Under the pieces are notes generated by a model that saw only the letters and a program-made list of their open reading frames with translations, did not search any database and was not told the DNA's origin. A stretch of DNA of 64,000 nucleotides from Galdieria sulphuraria (taxonomy: Eukaryota; Rhodophyta; Bangiophyceae; Galdieriales; Galdieriaceae): assembly GCF_000341285.1 (NCBI RefSeq), contig NW_005178439.1, forward strand, positions 62,001 through 126,000, given 5' to 3'. Shown here piece after piece: positions 43,538 to 55,553 of the stretch (positions within the stretch are counted from its first letter, which is position 1; each line of letters begins with the position of its first letter). The position numbers were made by a program, and so were the translations under genes.

Positions 43538-45283
43538 ATGAATGACAACAAGTTTGCTATCGATATTCTTTGGTTGAATAAAACAGCTCAAGCAAGTAAT
43601 GGCTTGAAACATGGAGACTATCGTCGTTATCATTTGTATTGCACTAGAAAGTTACATCGTTTGAGAAAGGCTTTGAAATGGACTCAAGGAAGAGGAAGAT
43701 TTGTGAAACGAAAGATAGGAGAAGAGGAAGTTGTTTCAAAAGGTGGTGGAAGAAGTGACGTTCGATTCTTATGGTTAGTGCTTTTACAAGCTGAAAGGGC
43801 CTGGAGTCACGGAATGGAGTTGAAGGAAGAAGCTGCTTTACTACAAAACAGTAAGAAGAGGATGTCTACGAGAAGAAAACGTCGTTGGCCACTTAGGAAA
43901 TGGACAAAAGCTGCTTTATGGGCAAGGCACTTGGAAAGACTTTGTTCATCAATAGGAGCTCCAACGAAAACTATTTTAGAAGCTCAAGCTTATGCTCAGC
44001 TAATGGCAGGTAACGCACTGTTGGAAAGGAAACAATGGAAAGCTTCACAAGAATCATTCCAAAGAGCTTATTATATTTTGGAAAAGTTGGAACAAACAAA
44101 AGGCACAAGTGCACAACAAAGGCATATCTATCGACAATATATTCAAGAAATGGAGCCTTCTGTTCGTTATTGTCGTTATCAATTGACTAAACTACAGTTG
44201 GAAGAAAACTCTGATAACCAAGCTTTATTTGTAGCTGAATTGGAAGGTCAGTTGAATCGATTGGAATCCGAATTACAAGCCAAGGAAAATGGAGCTTCAA
44301 TATTATCTGTAGAATGGCGTGGGACAAGGATTCCAATAGCCAATCGACGTATCCAACAATGTCTTCAAAGGATAGTCGAACAAGAAAATGATAGAGATGA
44401 AAATGATATAACAAAGTTGGAAAAGATCATTTCATTGTATATGCAATGTATCCGATTAGTTTCCAAGGAATGGGAACAATTGACTATAACGGAAATGGAT
44501 AAGCAAATAGGAGAAGAATTTGCCATGCTGAAAGCTTACTTTGTAAGTAATCGAGTTCAACTTGCTTTAAGAAGGAACGTGTTGATTTGGAATAATCTTG
44601 AAAGCAATCATGTAGTTTCCTGGAGGCAACGCATTCGTCTAGTTGAACATTGTATCAAACTATGTGAAGAGATTTTACAACTAAAGGACTTTCAGAATGA
44701 TGCAGAAAGTAACAAGTATTGGTCACAAAGAAAACAATTCTTTCGAGCTTATCGATGTTTCTATTTGGCAAGTTATTTATCCAGTCGTCATATGTGGACC
44801 GAATCTTATCTCTCAAGTAAGAAAGCCTTGGAAGATTTGAAACAAATATCAAAAGAAGATCTAAGAGATAATTGGATTCAGGAACATATCGATTCATTGC
44901 AAGAAAAAATAACTCGTCAGGCTTGTTTATCAAAAGCTTATGCATTTCTCGACGAAATCCGATTGGCAGATAAATGGAATGAGCTAAAGTTGGATGATTC
45001 AACTTGTTCAGTTTCTTTCAATGCACCTCTTATCAATAGACTGCACGAGATTGTCCTTCCCAATTCCTTTGAAAGATTAGCAAAGGATTGGAAGATGATT
45101 GACTTGCAACCAAGTTTTATGAAAGTTCCTTGCAAGCCATTTCTGTTCGACATAGCATCTGAAGAACTTTCATTTCCAGATATGTCTTTGTTTGTAAATG
45201 AAGGAAACAAGTCTGTTGAGGATACCAATGCCAAAAAAGGATTACTTGGTAGAGCTGTAAGTTGGTTTTCTGGAAAGAAATAG
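43538..45283 (+). CDS. SRP68: Signal recognition particle protein SRP68
   Basis: Intronless, 581 residues (human 627). SRP68 binds SRP RNA and SRP72. The N-terminal RNA-binding region is clear: GLKHGDYRRYHLYCTRKLHR then LRKAL, FLWLVLLQAERAWSHGMELK and RKWTKAALWARHLERLC. A TPR-like helical stretch follows (WKASQESFQRAYYILEKL; PSVRYCRYQL). The start ATG follows an in-frame TTG and gives MNDNKFAIDIL, like the family start. Confidence 0.92.
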   Translation: MNDNKFAIDILWLNKTAQASNGLKHGDYRRYHLYCTRKLHRLRKALKWTQGRGRFVKRKIGEEEVVSKGGGRSDVRFLWLVLLQAERAWSHGMELKEEAALLQNSKKRMSTRRKRRWPLRKWTKAALWARHLERLCSSIGAPTKTILEAQAYAQLMAGNALLERKQWKASQESFQRAYYILEKLEQTKGTSAQQRHIYRQYIQEMEPSVRYCRYQLTKLQLEENSDNQALFVAELEGQLNRLESELQAKENGASILSVEWRGTRIPIANRRIQQCLQRIVEQENDRDENDITKLEKIISLYMQCIRLVSKEWEQLTITEMDKQIGEEFAMLKAYFVSNRVQLALRRNVLIWNNLESNHVVSWRQRIRLVEHCIKLCEEILQLKDFQNDAESNKYWSQRKQFFRAYRCFYLASYLSSRHMWTESYLSSKKALEDLKQISKEDLRDNWIQEHIDSLQEKITRQACLSKAYAFLDEIRLADKWNELKLDDSTCSVSFNAPLINRLHEIVLPNSFERLAKDWKMIDLQPSFMKVPCKPFLFDIASEELSFPDMSLFVNEGNKSVEDTNAKKGLLGRAVSWFSGKK

Positions 45284-45321
45284 TTGTATCGGAACATTTC
45301 TTGATATGATGCTGAATAGCG

Positions 45322-46726
45322 TCAAGAGAGACCCAAATAAGGTGCCAATTGTAATCCAAATTGTCTAGTAAAAGCATGAAAAGTTTCCTCTGTCACCTGA
45401 CTGTGATATTTTGGATTCGTTAAAGAATCGGTTCTCATTGGAACAATGAAATTGTAATCACAAATCGTCTTCCATTCAGTTAATAAAACTCCGCTGGAAT
45501 AATTTTCTGTGATTGACTGTTCTAAATATTGTTGAATGACTCGATAAATAGCCAACAATCTTTCAAAGCTAAAGGGAATGTCTTCTATTTGAGTTGAGTA
45601 GTTGCTATTTTTCCGTCTTCGCTTTTTCAAAAATGTTGATCTTTTGGTAAATATTTTTGAGTCTCGTTTAGAGGAAATATGTGCAGCCATATAAGCAGCA
45701 ATACATAACAATTTCGCAGTGTTGCTCAAATGATATTCATCAGCCAAAATATGATTGTTCGATTGTTGGTTTTCATTTCGGTCGCTTATAAGTTGATGCT
45801 GACAATACATACCATCCAATCTTTGTTTCAAATAAGGCAAAATATTACTATACAATTGACTTGCGTCATGAAAGGATGCAGAATGAATATCTTCTTCGAT
45901 AGGTTGGATATATATTCGAAAGAGTTGTTGACATACCGTTAATAGTTGATCGAGATAGGGAATTGCATGATAAAGTACATCCAACACAGTTCTTACGAAA
46001 GGTTTCTTAAGTTTTTCATATTTAGGATCCGTTTGTAACATGTTTTCCAATATCATGGCGCATTCATTCCATTGATAGTTGGGAAACCATATCAAATATG
46101 GCGTAGTTACATTATGAAAGGAAAGAAGTTGTCCTTTAAGCCTCTCCCATGGAAGATATGCTGTCAAAGTTACGTGAATCCATCGAAAAGTTGAATACTT
46201 TTCTAGTTCTAGTAACACAATGAGTGCCTTTGGACATATGGATACCAAAGTATCTGCATGTAATAAGATAAGATAGGTTGGTTCCTTACAAGGAATTTCG
46301 TTCAAGTGCCGTATAAAATCGGCAAGTCTTTCAGTCTTTTTCCAACTTTGATAACCATTTGCTTTGCTAGGAATATGATTGCTTAGTCGATTCAAGATGC
46401 TCTCATAAAGTGCTCTATTCCAGTATGCAGAGTTTTCCTTTGTTGTATTTATTCTACTTACCTTTCGTTGGGACAAAGAAAGCAATCTATCTCCACTTTT
46501 CGTTTATTCAAGGCTTCTAAGCAGAGAGATATCACTGTCTTTTTTCCAGTGCTCGGCAGTCCATAGAGATACAAGGGTAAAAGTGGTAAAACAGTAGCTA
46601 ACTTCCAGTTAGAAGATGGAAATACCCTTTTTTTTCCTCACCTTTATACAAAACAAATACATCTCTTATTTGAGTTGTTCTACAAGGAAATGCCTTTTGT
46701 AAGACTTCATAATCTTGTTCTGACAT
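45322..46726 (-). CDS. ORC5: Origin recognition complex subunit 5
   Basis: Exons 46726-46642, 46597-46462, 46414-45322; 437 residues (human 435). AAA+-type ORC subunit that binds replication origins. The Walker A segment is LYLYGLPSTGKKTVIS with the P-loop Lys and Lys-Thr; the N-terminus FPCRTTQIRDVFVLYK fits ORC5. The Walker B region lies near TYLILLHADTLV, and the C-terminal winged-helix region holds LSNTAKLLCIAAYMAAH. It converges with SRP68, 38 bp between stops. Confidence 0.88.
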
Positions 46727-47156
46727 GAAATGAATTGGCGCCCAAAAAAAATGATTTCTAAAATGACATTTTTTTTATTTTCTTTTGGATTGCTTTTGAT
46801 TGCTTTCCTTAATGGTCCTATTTGGTTCCCCATTTTTTGGCTATTTGAATCAATCCTTTCTATTCTATGTCAAAAGGTTGATATTTGAAAGATTTACTTT
46901 CATTTACAAAATTTCTAGAGATTTCCTGAACGAGAACAAGTTTATGCATTCCTAAAGAGTAGCGTCTCATTATCTATTCAATAGCTCTCCTTCCAACATG
47001 AGATAATGAAAAAAAACCTATCCTATTCTGTAATAGTCAACACTGGATAATCAATGTTCCTCATGTAGTAGAGTACAATCTTGTAAAAGATCCCAACCCA
47101 ACAACAACTCTATCCAACTACAACTCTAACGAGTATATAAAAATATATCAAACTTA
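46727..47156. other. Spacer between tandem minus-strand genes
   Basis: No gene recognised. It holds several poly-T/A runs near 46745-46785 and TATA-like sequence near 47133-47150. It covers the VPS10-receptor 3' side and the ORC5 5' side. Confidence 0.5.
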
Positions 47157-49938
47157 TCAATTTCGACCAATAACAGTATATCCTCTGGCCAGTCCTCGAG
47201 ATGTGTTGATAACATTTTCCAGGAATGATTGAAATACAGAAAATATCCATTGAATTCCAATCAAAAAAGATATTCCAGCCGCTCTACATTCACCAATCAA
47301 CAACCCTAATATCTCTTCCCAAGAACTAACATCTCGAAAGTCGCCTTTTATGCAACCACCCAACAATATCATACAACACTTAAGAAAGTATAGACAAATG
47401 AATATTCATTCATAGGAGTTGGCTCAACAACTTACCATGACCAACGGAATACTTAATATCCAAAATACAAAATACACAAAGCGTCGTATCCAATATGAAA
47501 CACAACTATGACGACTAGGCAACAGATTGAGTCCCTTTGTCACATCACAAGTATCGCCCGGAATAAGTACATATCCTTTGCTTTCCAAGTAACCACATTT
47601 GCTTGAAAATTCCTGGGTACCATAAGAAGGATGACATTCGGTAGAACCGGGTTTTCGTTCATAGCCAATATCGCATTGATAATCATCCAATGTACAAGGA
47701 CATGAAATGGAGGCTATTCTACTCGTAAAAGATTCTCGGTTATTACAAAGCACTTCTGCTCTTCTTCTCGTATAACAATTCTTTCTTCCCAAAGGACATT
47801 TTCCTTCCAAAGCATCAGCTGGACAAAAACTACAATAATCACTCTCATCGGAAGATTTATCTTGATGAAACTCATTATTGTCATTCCATTTAGTAGGATC
47901 ATCAACGCAAGGTTTCATTTTTGACAAAGTAACAGGATCAGATAAACTATCACATGGACGTATATTAAGGTTACCAAAGTCTATATAAACCACTATTCCA
48001 TCATTGTCTCTTTTACCCAATACCAACATTCGTTCTTGAACTGCGTCTGGTTCCGATAGTATGTTGGAAATGAACATTTCTTTATCCAATGAAATGGATA
48101 ACCAAGATATGCCTCCAGTCCAACTATATCGTATGAAGTCAGTCTTTTCCATTGGGGAATATACAATCAAGGAGCCTATACAAAATAAATAGTTTTAAGT
48201 GACTAACAAAGCAATGGAATGTTATTCATTTACTTACCATAATCACCATATTCAAAAATATATTGACCTGGGGAGGATATTTCCAACCAAGTAATTCCAC
48301 CATTGGAACTTAACCATAAAGAAGCAGTGTCACTTCTCAAAGTGGCATCGGGACCAGGCAAAAGAACTCCATGAGCTAAAATATACCCACTAGTTGTGTT
48401 TAAGGAATATGCTGATTCAAAATGATATTCTTCATAATTGGATAAAGCACTTCCAAATAACAACAATTCCGAGTTGGGAGATGCCAAATAGTATTTGTTG
48501 TTCTGTACATCTCTTTTATAAAAATAAAAGTGAGGAACAGCTGATTCATTCATTATCAAACGATGCCAGGCTCCACCATTATCAAAAGATAATAATGTTC
48601 TTGGACGATCTAAATGAGAAGCTTCAGGATCATAAGCATTGGTCAACATCATTCCTGCATAATACGTTGGTCAATACAAAAAGAAGAAAATGATTAAAAC
48701 TATATCCTTACCTTGTACTCCTCTAATGAGACTAAAATCCTCAAAAATGGCTCTCCTTAAACTCAAAGAAAATCTAGTTCCAGTAGAATCACTAAGATAC
48801 AAATTATAAAATGGTTTGGAATCTTCCACTCCATGAAGTACAGCCAAAAGGGCATTTTGACCTCCAACCTTCTCAGTCGACATAATATGAAAGCTTTGTT
48901 GTTGTAATACAAATGGCATACTGACAGGTTCAAAAGTTGAACCACCATCTTTGCTTACTTTCAAAAGGACAGATGAATGCTCACGTGGATCCACTTGAGC
49001 AGCATATAAGAGACTGGGTATTCATCATGTTATTGCTCATTACAAATATAACAACATAATAAATGAACTTACTTGCCCACAAAAGCAAAAGAATAAATAT
49101 GAGACATGACAAGTTGAGGCTTACTCTGAAACCAGTCCACAGAAGCAACAAGTTCAACATTACCATGCCAAGAAAATAAGTCTTGAGGTTTATCTCGATC
49201 CTCTTCCGATACTATAGTCAAAATAGTTACTACATGTGGCTGATTCCGATGAAGAAAGGGAAGGAAGTAATTGCGTCTCTTCACATAGGGACAATTCTGT
49301 ACAACAAGAGTTGGCATAAATTCATAATCATAAACAAAATCTTGAAGAAACGACCAAGAAAAACCAAAGTCATTAGAGCCATAAACAAGTCGCGTACAGA
49401 AAGGAATATCTTCACGTTGTGAAGGACTAAGATCTCCACAGTCACCAGCAAATATTGCAGCTAGTAAATAGTCGGGATAATCGGGATGCTGTTTCACATT
49501 TTCTACTGAAATAGAACCTTTCAAGTCTTTGCCAACAGAAATAATGTCATAAGAGAGCTTGTCTCTTTTACTCAAAGCTTCTGTAGTTACTGCAAACGAG
49601 CCTTTCTTATCAACTACTAGTAACTTGTTGGGATTTGTGGGATGACTGATCAAGTCAATGGCAAAGAATCCTTTCAAATATTCTTCTTCACTCAGTTGTA
49701 AATTCCAGGGACCTTTCCCTGACAGTGAGTTCCTAAATACCTTTCCAGCTTCTGTCCTAAGATATATAGTAAACGAACCGTCGGGTGCGTGTAAATATTT
49801 AGCTTGCACAGGACTACCAGAGTTGGGCAATAACTGTGCACTATCAACTATATTTAGGTCGTTGGAACAACTAACGATGGAGAATAGAAGAAATAACAAG
49901 CAACAAACCAACAAAACTGTCATTTCTACAAGTAACAT
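47157..49938 (-). CDS. VPS10-domain (sortilin-type) sorting receptor
   Basis: Five exons: 49938-49073, 49013-48712, 48654-48238, 48175-47436, 47378-47157; 848 residues. Signal peptide MLLVEMTVLLVCCLLFLLFS, then a VPS10 beta-propeller with repeated bacterial-neuraminidase-like segments (SNDFGFSW, SKDGGSTFE, SFDNGGAWHRL, SSNGGITW) and the Cys-rich 10CC end (CDIGYERKPGSTECHP). A membrane helix (FVYFVFWILSIPLVMVCCMI) follows, with a short C-terminal tail that holds a further hydrophobic stretch. It probably sorts proteins from the Golgi to endosomes or vacuole. The start is the first ATG; an upstream TTG is in frame. Confidence 0.92.
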
Positions 49939-50119
49939 TGAAGCGATTCTTTCATGAGGCAATATGAAATTCTATTTATATTTTATTATTATAAAGAAAG
50001 TTATATTTATTCAACTATCTTATTTCACTTTACAACTCTCTTTGGACACGTATTTCTTCTTTCTCTTTGGATGTGGATTTCAGACTTCGAACATTTGGTG
50101 ACTTGGCAATTGAATTGAC

Positions 50120-50429
50120 ATGCCAAGCAAAAAGATAACTAAACAATCTATTCAAAGAAAAGGAAGAAGTCTATCTCATTATAATCTATTTATGAGAAAC
50201 TGCGTATTAAAGGTAGGCGAAATATATTCATTCTATATATGAACGGAAGAAAACTTAGCTAACAACCACGTGCACTCTGTATTTACTTTAGGTGAAAAAA
50301 GAAAATCCTTTTCTAAGTCATCGTGAAGCGTTTCAGAAAGCTGCAAAGGAATGGAACAAGTCTCCAGAAAATCCGAAAAATATTTCTGCTACAAACATCA
50401 ATATGGAAACTGGAAATCAGAAGAAATAA
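50120..50429 (+). CDS. Small YABBY/HMG-like protein
   Basis: Exons 50120-50212 and 50292-50429 (79-bp intron, phase 0), only 76 residues. The core reads SHYNLFMRNCVLKVKKENP and continues LSHREAFQKAAKEWNKSP, matching the plant YABBY domain pattern (YN-x-F-x ... NP-x-SHREAFS-x-AAKNW-x-x-P). There is no zinc-finger half, as in algal single-domain relatives. The basic N-terminus MPSKKITKQSIQRKGRS may bind DNA. Predicted nuclear; function not established. Both exons are short and easily missed. Confidence 0.75.
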
Positions 50430-50635
50430 TATTGTCTATCAGCTTTGGGTATTCTTCTCATACATTCCTTCATAATAAATAGAGTTGACATATTTTCTAT
50501 TTCCTTTTGTTTCTTATCGTACCTAACAGTTACTTTCTATGTGTCGTTTCAAACGGAGGTCATTGTACAACAATGTTAGTATTATTTCTTGAGATTGAAG
50601 AACAATGTAGTCAGAGTTCTCATACTTTTACCAAG

Positions 50636-51757
50636 TCAGTAATGTAAAACATCATTCAACCATGTTTTGCCATCACCAGATTGTCCAGAAGGAGGCTGCC
50701 AATCTCTATCGGGATCTGAACTTTGAGCCGAAATAAGTTTTTCATCATACAAAGGCAAAGATGCTCTCGTTGGACCATAAGGAATACGTGAACGCTTTCT
50801 AGAATTTCTATTCTTTTCTAATACATCAGCTTCGGTTTCTTCTTTCTCTTTTTCTACTGAAGATGATCGACTACTTTCAGAAGGAATACTTTTCAAACTA
50901 TTTGTTGCATCGGAATGAATACTGCTGTTTGAAACTATCATAGAATGCTTGCGGTGGGTTTGTAAAGTTTGTTCATTCTCCTTCATAAACTTTTCCAACT
51001 CGTCCTCTTCTTCATCTTGAATGGTTTCATTGGCAATATTTTTATGTCGGTTATACGTGATTCCTTCCTGTCTATGAGAAATATTAGTAGGCTTGACCAG
51101 AGTTTCGCCACAACGAGTTTTAGTGCGATCATAAAACTCATCATCACTATCATCACCATAATTAGCGCCAAGAACATCTTCAAACCCACCTAGAGCTTCC
51201 AAACGTTGCCTTTCTTCATCTTCTGTTTCAAACACTTCCTCTTCATCTTCCTCTGAATAGACTTGTGGATTCTTACCAACCCAGTTACTAATTGGGTCGT
51301 TGTTCTTCGTCTGTGATTCCTTTCCCTCAGAAATACCTTTTGAAGATACTGGTGAATCGCAATTAGTCTCTAAAAGTTTCTCCTCCTCTTTCGTTTCATA
51401 AGATGGAACGAACTGTCTGGTGGATAGTCCAAAACGCAGCAATTCTCCAGTGTGGAACAAATAATATTGTTTGGGCTCCAACTTTGTTTTGTTTAAAAAA
51501 GTACCGTGAGTACTTTCCACGTCGTACAAGTATACTTGTGAGCCATCTGACTGAATGACTGCGTGAAGTCGGGAGACACTAGGGTGTTCCAGTTGAACGT
51601 CACAGTCCGGAGTTCTTCCTATCAAAAAATAAGGCTTTCCTATCAACCTGAGAATATCTATCACAGTTCCTTCTTTGATAACCTCTAGTGTCAAAGGTTT
51701 TGACAGACAAGATGACCACTGAGGTTCTTCATAATGTTTTTCCATGGCTTTGTCCAT
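50636..51757 (-). CDS. FHA-domain protein, kanadaptin (SLC4A1AP)-like
   Basis: Intronless, 373 residues. The FHA domain occupies residues about 20-115: LEVIKEGTVID, FLIGRTPDCDVQLEHPSVSR then LHAVIQ, and YLYDVESTHGTFLNKTKL. The LEHPSVSRLHAV and STHGTFLNK motifs are those of kanadaptin/NIPP1-type FHA domains. The remainder is acidic and Ser/Lys-rich, with DDSDDEFYDRT as in kanadaptin. It likely binds phosphoproteins in the nucleus (family knowledge). The start is the first Met of the domain region; an in-frame stop lies just upstream. Confidence 0.8.
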   Translation of the reverse strand: MDKAMEKHYEEPQWSSCLSKPLTLEVIKEGTVIDILRLIGKPYFLIGRTPDCDVQLEHPSVSRLHAVIQSDGSQVYLYDVESTHGTFLNKTKLEPKQYYLFHTGELLRFGLSTRQFVPSYETKEEEKLLETNCDSPVSSKGISEGKESQTKNNDPISNWVGKNPQVYSEEDEEEVFETEDEERQRLEALGGFEDVLGANYGDDSDDEFYDRTKTRCGETLVKPTNISHRQEGITYNRHKNIANETIQDEEEDELEKFMKENEQTLQTHRKHSMIVSNSSIHSDATNSLKSIPSESSRSSSVEKEKEETEADVLEKNRNSRKRSRIPYGPTRASLPLYDEKLISAQSSDPDRDWQPPSGQSGDGKTWLNDVLHY

Positions 51758-51985
51758 TCCAAACAAAGCTATGGAAAGCTATTGAAATTGAAAAGCATAT
51801 AATGAAAGGAAGATTCCTTTAAAACAGTTATTTTACAACTTGATGAATAAAAAGTTCCTCATGGGCTACTCACAAGTATCCAAGTAACTAAAGAAAGACA
51901 AGTGCATCTATGCTTTAGTTTCTCAAGTCTCATTTGCCATTTTTTTGACTAACACTAAACATTTACAATTGAAAGATAGTAACTT

Positions 51986-52519
51986 TCAAGACTCTGTGTC
52001 TATTTTTACGAGTTGAAAAACTTGACCACATAAAGGACACTTTACATTGGTTTCCTTGGTAACATGAAGCCACCATATAGAATGGTCTTTAGGAGCACTA
52101 TGTCCTATGTAAAATAGTTTTCTTTATAGAACTTTTTCAAAGTGAAATAAGCACAAGTTACCTGTACAACCCACAAATCTCGAATCACCCATGGTTGGAA
52201 CCTTTCTAGGTCTTTCACTAGTTCCAAAATGGTCTGAAGAAACACAATAATGCCGAAACCATTCGGGGTTTTGAACTAGCATGCCTTGCGTTTTGGTCCC
52301 TCTACCTTCAGTAGGAAGCATTTCCTCAAGAGCAATAGCTCTTTCTAACTTCTTATTCTCTTCATCCACAAAAGTTTCTCTGCTGTTTTGGTTTTCCTGT
52401 TTTCTATGATAAAAGTGTTGGTTAAAAGACTGGACTTTCACACAAGTAGTTGTTCTAGGAGAAGGAAACCAAACTCTCGTCCTGAAATAACACAGTCTGT
52501 TCCAAGCAACAGAAAACAT
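51986..52519 (-). CDS. COX5B: Cytochrome c oxidase subunit 5b
   Basis: Exons 52519-52162 and 52104-51986 (57-bp intron, phase 1), 158 residues. Nuclear-encoded zinc subunit of complex IV. The zinc-binding C-terminus reads VGCTGG then HSIWWLHVTKETNVKCPLCG and QVFQLV, matching the plant GC-x-GG ... CP-x-C pattern. The first about 45 residues are basic with many aromatic and hydroxylated residues, a mitochondrial presequence. Confidence 0.9.
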
Positions 52520-52729
52520 GATTCAACTGAAAATACTCTATGACTGCATATAGACAGCAGGAATAGATTTGGGTTATTTTGGTAGACCTTTATATGACAA
52601 GAGTGCCCAATTGACAAGCCTCTGTGAATCGTCGCAACTTAGATTTGCCAAAAGAAATTTTCGAGTCTAAAGAAAAAAGGGATTGACCGTTGGTTGGATT
52701 GGTTTTGCGCCCTGAGTATTACGAGTAAT

Positions 52730-54935
52730 ATGAACTTTCAAAGAATATCCCCTAATATATCAGATACTGGAAACCCTTCGCATAATATTATATCAACGGA
52801 TTACAACAGTGTTTTTCAGCGTCGTCAAACGGACTCCAAAACAGAAGACTCAAGGTCTTCTAAAAACCCTATAGCCAGAAGCTTGCTACAGCGCCTCACA
52901 ATGGGAAACGAAAGTGTATGGATTCGAATTGGAACTTTACGAGAATCTATAGGTGATACCACAGGTGCTATGGAAGCCTATAATAATGCGTTGCGTTTCT
53001 CTTCAAACACTCCGACACCTCTTTGCAAATTGGGTTCCATTCTGTTACGAAAAGGACAACTGGAACAAGTACGTTTGCAAGCTACAGAATTGGAAATATC
53101 TGAATTGTAATATTTACAATATAGGCCTTGATATACATTCAACAGGCGTTGGCTTTGTCTGGCAATAGTGGAGAAGCTTGGTCGTTGTTGGGATATTATT
53201 ATTTAAAGACGGGAGCCTATGAGCAAGCTTATGAAGCTTTTCAAAGTGCTATTAGGCTTCTTGGAGACCAAGCCTCTGCATTTCTTTGGTATGGAATCGG
53301 TCTTCTATATGAGTTGAACGGTTCTACCGATTACGCTTTGGAGGCTTATCAAAATGCGTTAAAATTGAAACCATATTCCGAACAAACTATCGATATCTAT
53401 TTGCATATTGCTCATATTTATGAAGAGCGAGAAGCATTGGATGTTGCTTCCGAGTATTTGAACAAGGCTTTTCTACACGTTTCTACTTTTAACTTTAATA
53501 CAACTATTTTGGGAGAAATATTCTTTCGAATGGGTGCTATTCAAGAATTGAAACGGAATGTTACCATGGCAAAGGAGTTTTATTTGAAAGCACTCAAGGA
53601 GAGTCCGAATCATGCAAAGTCTTTGCAACAGTTGGGTTGGATTGAGCATGAAGAAGGCCGTTCGGAAGATGGTTTTCAGTTGTTAAAACGAGCTGTGGAA
53701 GCTGACCCTAATGATGGTCAGGGTTGGTATTTGTTAGGTTTGTAGAACTGGTTTTTATTTCTTGTTCAAACTCTATATTGAATTGAACTTAGGAAGGCTG
53801 CACATGGCAAAGAAGGAATATCGCTCTGCTTATGATAATTACCAGCATGCTGTTTACTGCAACAGTCGAAACCCTAGATTCTGGTGTTCAATTGGAGTTT
53901 TATATTATCAAATGGGTCAACATAGAGATGCAATGGATGCTTATACTAGAGCAATCAGACTGAACCCAAACCTAAGTGAAGTATGGTATGATTTGGGAAC
54001 TTTATACGAAAGTTTTTCGCAGTATAAAGATGCATTGGATGCGTATAAGAAAGCATTGGAGCTTTCTCCAAATAATTCTCAGATCAAAGCTCGAGTGGTG
54101 GAAATTGAGAAGAATATAAGGGATGAAAATGTGGGTTTGTCATCAAGAGACCATGGATGGCATATGGATACTCGTCCTTCAAGCATTCTGGCAGTGGAAA
54201 CTAAGGAACCTGAGGCAACTATGGCTTTCGAAATGCCAAAAATGTCAAACGTCAGAGATAGTAATAGTTTAGGAGCTATGGAAGCTTTATATGGTGAAGA
54301 CCGAACAACCAATCAACCTATCGAGAAGTCTATTGATGAGAACTTGAAGAAACCTGTGGAAGAAAGTGAACAAGGTGACCAGGTATGTATATGTTCCTTA
54401 TTGTTATTTATTGGTTTTTGTAACAGGAATGTGTCTTTGATAGATTCAGAAGAGCATTGAAGAGGAATCCAAAGATAATGAGAATATACAACTTTCTGAA
54501 AACTGGAAAAAGGACAAAGATAATTCAGCTAGTCCAAGTGCAACGGCCTCATCGTCTTTTAATGAAGACGAAGAATGTGAAGTTGCTACTGAAAGTGTTC
54601 CTACGAGTGGTACCGCTATAAAGAATAGTGTAGGGGAATGGACGAAGCGAGAACAGTTATTGACTAGTAAGAATAACGCAGAAAGTGAAAGACACGATGA
54701 TGAAAATAAACAAGAAAAAGAAGAACAACAACAACAACAACCTGTTGCGAAACGACTCAAGACTCGCAGAGCACAGGATTCTCGTTCAGAGTCTTCAGCA
54801 GAGAACGGAAAGACATTCGATGAGAATCAATTCAATGAAGAAAAGTCGTCAACTGCCATAAATCAAGATACCTGTGAGGACACACAATTAGAGCGTAATG
54901 ACGATATTCCATCGGAAGGATATTTATCTGACTAG
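52730..54935 (+). CDS. TPR corepressor of the Cyc8/Ssn6 family
   Basis: Exons 52730-53068, 53125-53737, 53793-54382, 54444-54935; 677 residues. About ten tandem TPRs in the N-terminal half, with the family-specific stretch NPRFWCSIGVLYYQMGQHRD then AMDAYTRAIRLNPNLSEVWY then DLGTLYES. Cyc8 pairs with Tup1 to repress transcription; UTX demethylases share the TPRs but no JmjC domain is present here. The C-terminal third is acidic, Ser/Gln-rich, with a basic KRLKTRR patch. Exon 2 was started at 53125 because that gives a complete TPR helix. Confidence 0.88.
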
Positions 54936-55553
54936 TCTGGATTGGAAACTTTACTTTTGATGTATCATCGTTTGTAGTGTGTTTTTGTCGAAGAGCTTGT
55001 TCTTAGATATGGAGAATAGATATTGGAATTTGCAGACTCTCGACTCATTATATTGAGTAGGAAAAATAGCAGAATATTTTCAAGTTAGGATTCGACTTTT
55101 TCAAGCAAGTTTTGACATTTCATTCATTGTCATTGAATCTCTTGAATATTTTGCTATTCCTATTAGTTTCGCTCATTTTTATGATATACAAGTGGAAATG
55201 GACTTTTTGGAGCGATTCTTATATATATATCCATATACAGATATAAGTGTAATATGATTGATTTTAATAGACCAAATGGTAAACAACTACAATAGAATAT
55301 TCTTGGCTAATCCATTTCTTCATTATTCCAAAAACCCAAAAGTTGCTCCTTTTCCTACAAGAATAATACTTCTGAAAAGTAACAACGTTGGCTCATTGCA
55401 ATTATTATTGATTGAAGAGACTTGTTGAGATTAGTGAAAGTCGTTGATTTCAAAGGCTATCCGCTTTGTCTCTTATATGTTATTCTTTCGGGTGTTTACA
55501 ATATATTCCAGTCTTTAAAAACTCGTACTAGTATTTGATATTTCATAAACGAT
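54936..55553. other. Spacer with no assigned gene
   Basis: About 620 bp between two plus-strand genes, AT-rich, with TATA-like runs near 55215-55250. No conserved RNA or protein was recognised. It likely holds the 3' region of the Cyc8-like gene and the CNOT2 promoter. Confidence 0.5.

Noticed and set aside
44187-45377. Several minus-strand frames under SRP68
   Set aside because: Shadows of the long, well-supported SRP68 reading frame.
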